Assembly: GCA_013399855.1 (NCBI GenBank)
Contig: VXAY01006698.1
Location: 1,221,970-1,285,969, forward strand
Length of the DNA stretch: 64,000 nt
Source: Oxyruncus cristatus
Taxonomy: Eukaryota > Chordata > Aves > Passeriformes > Cotingidae
Reading direction: 5' to 3'
Both the position numbers and the translations under genes were made by a program. The notes beneath the pieces are model-generated. The model saw nothing but the letters and a program-made list of their open reading frames with translations. It ran no database searches and was not told the origin of the DNA. This document shows positions 47,001 to 57,900 of this stretch, piece by piece. The number at the start of each line of letters is the position of its first letter. The first letter of the stretch is position 1.

Positions 47001-48230
47001 AAGACTGAAGGGTCTTTTTTACTGAATTTTTTTTTTTTGAATGTTTTTACTCTTTTTCTATGTAAGTATGATTTTCTTCTGGAAATTCAAAAAATGAAAA
47101 GCCCAGTACTGATATTAAATTGTAAAAAAAAAAAAAAAAAAAAAGGTTTCCATTGGCTGTTCACAGAAAACTATATTTAAAAAAATTTAAAAGTAGCTAT
47201 TTTCATATGGAGAACATCAAGAACTTACTTATTAGTTTTGCTTCACTCTTACAAGCATATTAGATGATTTAAACTTCTATCACAGTTACAGAATTTATTG
47301 GATGTATGGGAGTTTGTAAACTCAATGCTCGGGTCTCTATTTGTAGTTTTGCACATAAGGATTCCCTGGAAACTTTACTAAATCTACAAATATTAAGAGA
47401 TGGAATATTTCTGTTTTGTTTAAGAAGCTCTAAAAGAAGATGTTTGTTAAAACATTTACATAATTTCAAATGTGCATGTTTTTACATATTATGCTACAAA
47501 TTAAGTGAAAAGTAAATCCTAAAAATAGGCTAATGATAACAGCAAATGCTGTCTTTTAAATGGGAACCTAAAGTTTCCCCATTGTTCTAGTTGTAAAAAA
47601 CGCTCAAAATTTTCCTGATCTGAAGTGAGAATCTCAATGCATATTTTGACATCTATGGCATCTCTTCTTTCTTTCTAGTTATATTTTGTGATATTTTACT
47701 ATTCTATTACTTTTATGAGCCTTTACAATATAATCTTTTATAAATACTGCAAATATGAAACTCAGGTTTTACAGCACCATCAGGTACTTCTCTAGTGGCC
47801 GGTGCCACAGCATTTAACATGCTTTGGAATCTCTCCTGAGTAAATCATTATTTGGCTCCTATATAATTTCTAGCAAAAAAGAAATTTCTATAATTCTAAA
47901 TTTCTATAATTTTCTATAAGAAATTTATAATTTCTAGCAAAAAGACCATATCTGATAACTAAATAAACAAATTTCCCCCCCAGAATGCCCCTACTGATGA
48001 GGTTCATTGAAAGCCCAACTTCACAAAGAAGGAAGATACACAGTGGGAAGTGGAAAAGTCTGGAGACATGAAAACATTATTGAATGAAAGCCGGGGAGAT
48101 GGCCCCATGGCAGCAATCTCCGACTGAAGGTCATGGACTATTCAGGGCTCAAGGACTGCTTATGAGGGAAAGATAACAGAGGGAAGCACATTTATTGCCA
48201 ATAGGTTTAAGTTCGCTGGAAGCAGAATGA
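41080..48230. other. Intergenic DNA between IL22 and IL26, left part
   Basis: No gene supported. It contains a 21-base A run (47124-47144) and a small direct duplication (47862-47945). Several short open frames, such as those near 43.9 and 45.8 kb, have no recognisable similarity. Confidence 0.5.
47862..47945. repeat. Local direct duplication, AT-rich
   Basis: TATAATTTCTAGCAAAAA occurs at both ends, with repeats of ATTTCTATAATT between them. Confidence 0.8.
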
Positions 48231-48238
48231 CACTTCCA

Positions 48239-48403
48239 ATGAAAAAATACTCTGGAAAATCATTTTGTTGCCTACTACACTGTTGTTTCTCTTGCTTTTC
48301 TTCTTGGTGCTTGTTGTTCTTGGTACTGTTGGAGAATCAAGGCTGCAGCCATTCTGCAGCAGTCAGACCAACAGCATCCAGGATTTTGGTACGAATCTCA
48401 CTC
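48239..48403 (+). other. Unrecognised signal-peptide-like open frame with splice donor
   Basis: An ATG at 48239 opens 55 codons ending exactly at a good donor, GTAAGA (48404), in phase 0. The first 35 residues are hydrophobic and cysteine-rich (CCLLHCCFSCFSSWCLLFLV), like a signal peptide. Without splicing the frame stops at 48419-48421. It lies between two cytokine genes that have the same first-exon layout. A possible next exon starts after CTCACAG at 48860 but stops after 13 codons. I do not recognise the protein; it may be chance, noncoding RNA or a decayed gene. Confidence 0.25.
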
Positions 48404-48897
48404 GTAAGAAAGCTGTCCTGAGAGATGACTTGGCAAGTATTTCACATTTTCCTGCGCGGGAGGTTTTTTTGGTGTTCAAAATTGGCAGGCTAAAGCTAAG
48501 ACTCAGCTTTCACCAAACAGAAAAGCTTTAGCTCCAAATCAAATGGATGACTTCACTGAAACTGTGGAAATACACTGCAAGCAAACATTTTCTTCATAGT
48601 TTTTGGTTTGGTTTGGGGTTTTTTTTGAGGAAAGACTATTTTTTCCAATAAAGATCAACAATAATGATTTTCTTAAGGTGGTTCAATTTGTTGCCTGCCA
48701 TGTCAGTTGAAAGGTTCAGTGCCAGTATTGTTCACCAATGTCTGGTTAGGTTACGTATACCCCTGTATGTCCTAAGGTATCATTGTAGTTTCTGAACATT
48801 GCTCAGAGATTCTATTAAATTACTCTTTTAAATTACATTTCAAAATTTGTTTCTCACAGGAGACAGGTGCCTCTGAACAGTCTGCTCAGTTCATGTC

Positions 48898-49530
48898 TTA
48901 AATAACGTTCTTTTCCAACACCAAGAAATCTTTCCAGGACGGAGGCTGTAGTTTTTGTAGCTTCACAGTCTCCCCGTTGATGTTACTCATAAATCTGTAT
49001 GGGCAGCCTGGGTTGGCCTTGCCAAGATGCTCAGAGATGTCCTGGGTTAAAAGAACAGAGAGGGAAAAAAACTTTAAGAAAAACTGAAAAGGGAAGCAAG
49101 AAAGGTTAAAAACAAATGTGAGGACAGAGAAAAACAAAAATCGTGCACAAAGATAGGAGAGAGAATTTTCAGTATAGGAGTGGTGCCATGCAAACTGACA
49201 CACTTTTACCAGCCTAGCAGCTGTGGACATCCTCCTCCCCCAGAAATGAGCCCAGATTTTTATGTGGTTGGCTTTTTCCTTTCCTGATTTTAGTACAACC
49301 CTTTTATAAAGCCATGACGACATTACGAGAGAAAGCGGGTCACAGACTCTTGAACACTCCTGTACATCACAAGAGATTGGAGTCTGGAATAGCCACCTGC
49401 CTACACTGGGTAAGCTGAGCTGTCTGTTCCTGCAGAGCACATCTGTACACTCTGTACTAAACTGCTGTACAGGGAGTGAGTTTGGTGGTGGCAGACGAAT
49501 GTTTTCTGAAGAGTTTGGGGACTGAATCAC
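48898..49530 (-). other. Unrecognised 210-codon open frame, possible terminal exon
   Basis: The longest open frame outside known exons. Its last 47 codons (48898-49041) follow a long pyrimidine tract ending AACCCAG and read like a soluble domain end, starting DISEHLGKANPGCPYRFMSN. The part before that is hydrophobic and probably intron-like. No matching upstream exon or poly(A) signal was found, and one frame of this length could occur by chance in a window of this size. Confidence 0.25.
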
Positions 49531-50185
49531 TGTAGCTAAGTGGGATCACTTGACTGGTTAATGGGAACGATGTGAACATGCTCAAACACTTCCATATCTG
49601 TTTCTTTCATAATCTCTCTTCTCAAATGCAAGTCTACAAGAATGTGAATAGTAAAGACTATATACAGAAGGGGTTTATGTCAAATTCATCTCCTTGTCTA
49701 GCCATGAAGTGATGGCTAATTTTTAACTACATAACTGGACTATTGAAAAGTATCTTGAATTATTCAGGTATTCACATTCTTTCAAAGCAGTTAATTGTTG
49801 GCCATAAAAATTGCTAATGCTTAGAAAACTTGAACTATTGTCTATTTCTGTGCACAGAGGCAAAATTTTAGTATCTTGGTAGTTTCAAACTGGACTCCGA
49901 GTATATTCTGTAATTTGTCTCTCAAAAGACTGAATGTACTGAACCTTCCTATCAGATGCCTGAAATAAAAGTAGCTTGACAGACAATTTTTGGCTGCCTG
50001 TCACCAAACTGAAACAACACAGCAGACCAGTAGCACTGGGAGATCCACAACTTGAATCAGTCTGTGCCTTTTCTTGAGGATGAGAGCAGATAGACAATAT
50101 GTTTTATGGCAACTCACATTTGAACCTTACTCAAAAGTTGTTATTAAAGTGCAAAGGAATGCAAATACCCAGAAGAAATGTAATT

Positions 50186-50231
50186 GGGTTTGGTTTTTTT
50201 CTTTGGTTTGGTTTGGGTTGGTTTGGTTTGT
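50186..50231. repeat. GGTTT-type simple repeat
   Basis: Imperfect GGTTT/GGTTTT units. Confidence 0.8.
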
Positions 50232-50384
50232 CTTCTTCATTTGAGTCTGATTTCTGCTTTACTTAATACCTTAAAATTTTTATGAAGTTTGTCTAAGGCA
50301 TAGAGTGAAAAAATCCCAAGTGCATTAGATTTGTAATTGAATATCAGATGGTGAAGTAGCACAGAGATAAATAAGGGACTAGAC

Positions 50385-50775
50385 TATCTTTCATCTGAGG
50401 TGAGGCAGTGAGAGATTGGACTGTTCCACTTGGGGTAGAGGCAGGGAGATCTTACCAATGTGCATAAATGCCTGAGAAGGGGAAGTAAAGAAGAAAGACA
50501 GTCTCCTCTCAGTGGTGCCCAGTGACAGGACAAGAGGCAATAGGCACAAATTAAAATCCATGAAATTCCATCTGAACACAGTAAGACAGTTTTTTGCCAT
50601 GAAGGTGACCAAAAATTGGCACAGGTTGAGCAGAGAAGTTGTGGAGTCTTATCTTTGGAGGTATTCAAACCCTGAGTGGACACACTTCCAGGTAAACAAC
50701 TGTAGGTGGCCCTTCTTGTCCAGAAGTGTTGGACAAGACGACCTCCAGAGGTCAATTCTGACCTAAACCTTTGTT
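50385..50775 (+). mobile_element. CR1 LINE 3' fragment
   Basis: The longest CR1 piece here. Diagnostic stretches in order: GAGCAGAGAAGTTGTGGAGT, TTTGGAGGTATTCAAACCC, GGACAAGACGACCTCCAGAG and GTCAATTCTGACC. The left part (CTCTCAGTGGTGCCCAGTGA, GACAAGAGGCAATAGGCAC) also fits CR1. The usual terminal repeat is not seen. Confidence 0.9.
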
Positions 50776-53700
50776 GCTCCTCAACAAAGGCAGTTGAGGA
50801 GCACCTAGGCAGGCACAATGTAACATAGGTCCGTCATAAGAACAAAGGTAGGGATTTTGTGTTTAAGGATGGGAAAGGCACCAGACTGACATCCAGTCCC
50901 AGGCGTTCAATGTTGGTAGTTTTCTTTGCAGTGTCCCAATTTCATATATATGGGGTTATTTTCCTAACCAGAACACTGTATGTATAATATGTAAGCTGGA
51001 GCTGCTAATACCCTCTGTTTGTGCTATTCTGTTGTTCCTCTGACTTTTATGACTATTGAAGCTGCTGGCAGTGAATTGTGCTTATGTACTGAGTTCGCAT
51101 GGGTAATTTAGGAACCCTTGTCTGAAAAATTGGCTCATAGTAGTTCAATAACTGTACAAAGTCTACAGCAACTCCAAAGGTTCCTATTATACTAATAGAA
51201 GGTTACAAGAAACAGAGGTTAAACACTAGGGGGTATGTAGTATTTACCTACGTGCCTGTGTTCATTACAACCATTTTCAGAAAACTGCAGAATTGATTTT
51301 GAATGCTGGGAGCTTCTCTGATCCAAACTTCTCTCTCCAATGGAGGCACTATGGTATCTCAATTTTCTTATGTCCTAACAGTGGTGTTGTCATGCTCAGT
51401 TATTGTAAAATCTCACTAAACTTATTTATTACTTATCAAATCACATTTCTGAAGACAAATACTGTAGCTCTTCATGTAGACCTCTTATTTTTCAGAAGAC
51501 CAAAATGAATCAAACAGGATAAGGGAAAAATAGAAACAGTATAGAATAGTCTTAAGAGACAGCACAACATTAACAGAAGCTAAGCAAATATGAGTAACAT
51601 TTATAGGAGGTACTCAACTAATTTAGTCCTAGTTATACTAACAGGAAATGAAATAAACAGAAAACGTAAAAGTGAGAAGCATCATAAGTAAGAAACTAGA
51701 CTAGGCTTTTTATGGATGGAGATTAGAAAGCCATTTAAGTTGCAAAGCAACCAGTAGATATGATTGTTATCTTAAATGGACTAATGGCACTTTGCAGCAG
51801 TGGTAGATGTATCTGTTCGTTCTACATAAATCAAGAGAATTTATTATTAACAATACCTACTGAAGTCATGTAGATCAAGACAATTCCGTGGTTCACAATA
51901 AGACAGTGAAGAAAGGATCTTCCTCAGGCTGGTGGTCTCACGCACTCATGTGGAGCATAGGTCATCATAGCCTTCTTTGAAACTTAGTCACTACCCAGGG
52001 TAAATCAGGCAAGATTTTCTTATTTAATAAGCTGGCTGCTCTGTTAGTTTTTCTTATTTTTTTTCTTAGTTGTTTTCTTTCTCTCATTCTCATGATCATA
52101 CACATTTTGTATGAACTTTGCTTGTGTTATCAGTATTGTATTGTTCCTTAAGTACTTGTTGACACCGTACATCTAAAATTTTCCTTATGAGAGAGAGCCC
52201 ATTTCCTCTAGGGCAGGCTCCTTGAACTCCTGTGGTTTCCAGCCCAAGTCTGGAAGCCAACTTGCCTTGTGATGTGCTTTGCTGTTTTCTCAGACTATCT
52301 CTGGATACATCAGTTCCACTGCACATGCAAATCTTTGCAGGTATTTTCTGTCTTCATTGCTAAAAGGGTTGGTGCCTGAATTTGTTTCTTCTTCTGCTTC
52401 TTAAAACTTTAAAATACTGAGTAATATGGGTTCTTTGGTATTTTATATTATTTATACCATAATTATGTCTGAGCGCCGAAGTGGTACTAAAACACAGTGT
52501 ATAAAGTGCTACACAAGACCCAGAAAGAAAAGACCATCTTTGTTCTGAACAACTGACACAGGAAAAATTTGAAGAATACTGACTATTTTTTGACTAGAAA
52601 TTAAATAAGCATATAAAAAATGTGGAAATGTAACCAATTTTACAGGATTGGTTATTAAACACTAGGCACCATTCTTTTATGAAAGGAAAGATGGGAAAGC
52701 CCTATTTCCTTTTAATTTATTAATTTTTTTAAGTATGGTCACCATGCAATTGCATCTATCTGCCTCCTTTTACACCACTCAGTTGAAAAGTTAGCTAATT
52801 CAGTAGTATGTGTACTGTTGCATGTGCAGAGGTGTGTAGAGCCCAGTGCAAGTGTCACTGCTCTTTTCTTATGAAAAGCTATTACAGATTGTTTACATGA
52901 CTGATTTATTCCATTTAGATGAAAACTGTTGACCAAGGAGCACCACACCTTGGGTTTCCCAAGGTAGTCTTGCATTCTAACTTTACTGCTTTCACCCAAG
53001 ATCCTCTTCTATGAACAAATTAGGAGTAAGTGGCTAATCTTCTGTCCACATACCATGTGTGCTGAGGTTTACTGCACCTCACCTGGCAAGCCTTAGCAGC
53101 ATTCAGAGAATTTAAATACAGACCACTGTTCACACAAGCACTAAAATGCACATAGTGCCTCAGGTCTCTATCAACTCCACTTTCCAAAAGTCTAAGCTCT
53201 CTTCCTCTTGTTGGTTCTTTTTGTCCATGGACCCCATCAGAACTTCAGTGCTGGTGAAGCTACCATGATGTGTAGATGGTTCTGTGGAAAAATGCATTTC
53301 CCAGAGCTGCTACAGGTGGGATCCTTGAAGCTGAATGTGAGTCCAGCTTGGCCTGGAGGATGCATGCATGATTGTTTGTGTAAATGGTCAGTGGGATCAA
53401 GGCTGGGGTGAGTTCATTACCCAGCTTGTCTCACCCTTCTTCCTTCCAGAGCTGGCACATGTCCCTGGTACAGGCACATCAGTGGTGCCATAGAGGGACA
53501 TACAGCTCTGCCACTGGATCTGAAAAATCGTAGTCCCTCTGAGTCATTTCAGTTGCAGTTGAAACTGTTTTCTCTGATCTGTTTAAGGCCTTCTGTGTTG
53601 CTCTTAAAACATTAAAGGAGTAAAAAACTCTGTCCTTAGTGAACATTTCAAAGGCTTACTTTTGCTTCCAACAAAAATGGTATCAAGGAAGTATTGTTGT

Positions 53701-54611
53701 GCTAGACGAAAACCTGCTTTCTTCCTCTTCTTGCATAAACCTCAGCCAGTTCCGGGGATCTTGACACTTGGCTTACAACCACCCTTGGCTTAACAGCCTC
53801 ACATTGCTGGTGTTACTTTTTGATTTCCAAGCCTGTCCTTGTAGTGATGTTCTTGCATGTCTGGAGTGATATCTGAGAATCCCTCAGCACTTGGCTATCT
53901 TGGAAACAGGTCAGAGGCATAGGCTGCCCAATCTCTGTAGAAAAGTGATCATCTGGTTCTATGGTTTTACTTTTACCACTTGTATGGTAAAAGTAAAAAC
54001 CACCCACTGTCCGTGTCTCTCAGTGGGCTTTTAAAGTGACTTGATAGCCAGGGATGCTCTGGCCCTTGCACACAGCTCTTCCTGGAGCCCTTCCTTCCAC
54101 ATTAACCAGCCTACTGCTCCTACTGGGCCAAATCCTGTCCTGGCAAAAGGTTAATTACAGACATTAAATCAGGCAGCTAACACCCTTGTTATTACCTGCA
54201 GTGCCCCTGAAAAAAATGCTTCCCAAAAACTGAAGAATGAAGTTTTAAAGGCAGTGTAGTCCAGCTTCCTTATAGATAAAAGATTTTCTAGTGCTTTTTA
54301 GGGTAAATTAGCCAAGACTTTTTTTCTCTCTGGGCCATTACCATTCAGAAAAGTGCTGCCATAAGGTTTTGTGGAAAAATAAAAAAAACCCCCCAAAACA
54401 CGCACTTGGTATATTTTGTTATGAAACTAAACTAAAACTCAACTACCTTTTCCTCACTTGACCACTGCTTAAATGAAAGAAGGCTTATCACATGATAGGG
54501 AAGTTCTTCTTTCTTGGAAACCTTGACCCTGCTGCCAGTAAATATGGAGATACCGTTTAGAAAAACGTCATAGATGATTGTGGTCAAATTTATTGAAAGT
54601 GGAGCAAGATG

Positions 54612-54619
54612 TATAAAAA
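54612..54619 (+). promoter_or_regulatory. IL26: TATA box of IL26
   Basis: TATAAAAA lies 177 bases before the ATG, predicting a start near 54642 and a 5' UTR of about 150 bases. No closer TATA-like element was seen. Confidence 0.65.
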
Positions 54620-54795
54620 AGCACAGCAAGAGCACTGATCAGCCACCACATGAGCAATAGGTTATCTACGTGAGCATCTTGGTGCAGAAGCTGCTTTGAG
54701 GGTTAACAAAATTAGGTTAACCTCTGTCATCTAAGAGTTTGGCTGTGTCACATACGCTGCTGTGACTGTAGAGGCACGAAGATTTGGGAGCAAAG

Positions 54796-54966
54796 ATGAA
54801 AATACGTTCTATTTTCAGATCTGGGCATTTTTTATTTCTGCTTTGTCTTTTCACTACGGAAGGCAAAAAGTTACCTCCAGGAAAGTATACCTGCCGAAAA
54901 GAACTCCTCTCCCAGGTGACAGAGAACCTGTATATCAAGGCAACTAGTTTAAAATCATCTGTTCCT
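54796..54966 (+). CDS. IL26: IL26 coding exon 1
   Basis: 57 codons: signal peptide MKIRSIFRSGHFLFLLCLFT, Cys33 and helix A region ENLYIKATSLKSSVP. It ends before GTAAGT. Confidence 0.95.
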
Positions 54967-57900
54967 GTAAGTTGATTCCACTAGTCGAAAAGTTTATTTT
55001 AATTATAGATGCTTCTTTACCAGTTTCATGACTGAACTCCTGGAAAGTTTAGGAAGTTGAATGATCTCTACAGTCCCAAGAGACAGGACAATGTAGCTAC
55101 TACTTTTGTAAAGTTGAGAAAAAATGATGCATAGAAGATGCATAGAGAGGCTGGATGAGTTTGCCGTGGAAGAAGTTTGTAGCTAGGCTACAACTGGAAC
55201 ACAGATTTACTGAGTCCTCATCCTACATCTGAAAAGGATGATGAAGATTACTGTTGTTACTACTAAGTTTTGTACAAACCAGATTTGAAACTCTGTCTCG
55301 ATTCTTTTGCTCAGGTTAATTAATACTAGCACATTATATTTTACAGAAGGATCTCATCAAGACCACAAGACTGCTTAAAAAGTCTACAAAAATGCTGTTT
55401 ATGGTAAGATTTATACTGGTTTTCCAGTTTCTTATTTTGATTTTCTTTTTGTCGATAGAGACAGGAATATGTCATCAAAAGGAATTGCAGGTGATGCAAA
55501 AATTGCTTGTGTTTAATTGGGATGGACACGTACGAAAGTCATATGCCCAATGAAGTCCTCTGCTTAGAGGAAGAGTGTTATTTCTATGCCACTTATTCCC
55601 ATGGGACATGAGGGGACAGTTGATCACAGTATAGGGAGAAAGAGGTGAATTTGGAAAGCCTACCTGGAGGCACTTCTTTCTAGGTAGCTGCAGTGGTGCT
55701 CTGCTAAGGAAATTGGGGTGAGGGCATTTGTTGTGTCAGGTATGAGCGTGCTCGTGGTAGCCTTTGCTCCTCCTTGGAGCTCGTGGCTGCACACAAGCCT
55801 CCCCAGCAATGCTCTCAAGCACCAGCCCATTCACATGAGGGCCAGGGCCACAGCCATTGTCCCAGCAGCTGAAGCACCTTCTGTTGAGGGCGTGCAGTAC
55901 CTTGGATAGTCCAGGGATGCTTCAGGAAGTCAGGACACCCAAGGAGTTGCTTTGAGCTTAGACCTCTGCGGGTGCACTGGAAGAAAGAGATCAGAGTTCC
56001 CAGGAAGACTTATCAAGGGAGTGAGAAACAAACTTTGGGGTGTCTAATTGTAAGTGACTACAAGTGTATGAGATATTTTAGTTTTCTTCATGCAGAGATC
56101 TAGTCAGCATGGCCAACTGAGTCAGGTTATCCTAAAGTACAGACCCACTGGTCTTCAGTGTCGCTTGGATTTCACTAATTACCTTGGAAGTGAAGGGTCC
56201 TCACTTGGCTGTGGGACCTACATGTTGGACATCTGCATTTGGGTGGTGTAATATGCAGTTGCATTCCCCTTCTGATGGGAATTTCACACCTGATACTTGG
56301 TTCTATCGCCGAAAAAGAGGCGTATATCCATTCAAACTAACTTTGGGTGCCCAAGAGAGCTGCTGGGCCAGGCAGATGCGACACAAGGTTGACAGGATGA
56401 CTGGTCTCTTCTGGAGTAGCAGTTGGGGGTGAGCAGGATACCCTACAGAATATCAAACGACATTGGACATGATGTGGAGGAATGGAACGATGATACCCAC
56501 GATGACTCCTACAATTTGAACAAGATGGTCTGACTTAACTTCTCAATTCTTCTTCCATTTATTCTTTGTGTGTTAAGTACATTTGTTGCTGTCATTTCTG
56601 TTCATGGTTGGTCTTACCAATGCTTCTGTGCCTACCAGCACAGCACCTTCCTATCTTTCCTTCAGAAACTACAACTAGAGTCAGCTACTTGGAGCTCAAA
56701 AAGGAAGCAGGCCAAGGGGATACTACAGTACATACAAATGGTTTAAATTCATGGCACGCTTTCCAAAAATGCTTATTTTTATGAGGCTGAAATTTTCAGC
56801 CAAAGTTGACTTGTGAGGTTTTCATTTGGAAACTCATCACTTGATTTGTTTTCAGACAAACTGCAGTGTTCGAGATCAGCTCCTCTCCTTCTATGTGAAA
56901 AATGTTTTCAGTCATCCTGAGGTGGGAAGAGACAAGTTGTATATTATTAGTGCCTTCCGGGTCCTGCAAGTGAACATGGATGCCTGTGTAAGTATATTCC
57001 AGAGAGCTAAACTAACTTTGTCCATCTGAAAAGTTAGGGAAGGGCTCCCTCTCAGTTTTTCAGCAGATAGAGATGGTGATTCAGAGTCATGGTGTGTCCC
57101 ACACCACAGAGGGCCCAACTTCATGGGGGCTTCCCCACTGGGGCCAGGGAATTTTAACACTGCTCATTTCTTCCCAGAGTGAGCCTGTGGGGAGTGGACA
57201 AGGTGGTGGAGATCCCATGAAGGAAAGCCATTTCCCTACTGATTATATCACCTTGTGCTGCCCTCTCATCACCAAAGCTGCAAAGAGACAGGATGATCAC
57301 AGAGAGAGATGTGGCTCCTCAAGTTTCCATGCTGTAACACTGGTGATGTTTTCCTTCTTCAACAGCGTACCCACTCAAAGTGTGCTGCCTTTACTCATAT
57401 GTCCTCTCTACTCCTCCACACTGAAATTTGAAAGAACTGGTGGTGTCTCTCATGAGTAAGCAGGACCCACAATTAGGAAGCACATTGGAGCAGTTCCCAC
57501 ATATAAGCTGTGCCCACAGTCAGAGCAGGTTTTCATGGAGTGATGCTGCCCAGTGACCAAATGTCCCCAGAGTGGACCAGGTGCCCCAAAAAAGACAAAC
57601 ACAGCAGTTAAAGCACACTTTTGCCTACGCAAATATACATACTAGGTAGGATGCTAATATGACGCCAATACTTGTCAATCATTTCTCATTTTTAATGGTA
57701 GACCAATGACAAACTATATATCCTATGGATGCTTTTTTAATTCCATAAACCTGTAATCCTCACAAGTCACAGTGTTCCAAAAAGTGGAGCATGACTTAGG
57801 GTGACATATAGCTGTGGATATCCAGGAAAATGTCTATAGTGATTTTAAAAAGTGAGAGCAGGATGAGAAGTCAATGAATTAATGAAGTTTATGAATTAAA

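Larger units (their letters stand above)
49545..54600. other. Intergenic DNA between IL22 and IL26, right part
   Basis: Besides the CR1 fragment near 50.4-50.8 kb and a GGTTT-rich tract at 50186-50231, I see no gene, RNA gene or named repeat. Confidence 0.5.

Noticed and set aside
47124..47144. A 21-base A run as the tail of a processed pseudogene
   Set aside because: No coding remnant or well-placed poly(A) signal lies upstream, and no flanking direct repeats were seen.
56184..56432. Open frame with a basic RRKR cluster that recalls a retroviral envelope cleavage site, in IL26 intron 2
   Set aside because: No fusion peptide, heptad repeats or other retroviral features surround it, and the neighbouring frames are closed. 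A four-residue basic motif alone is not evidence.
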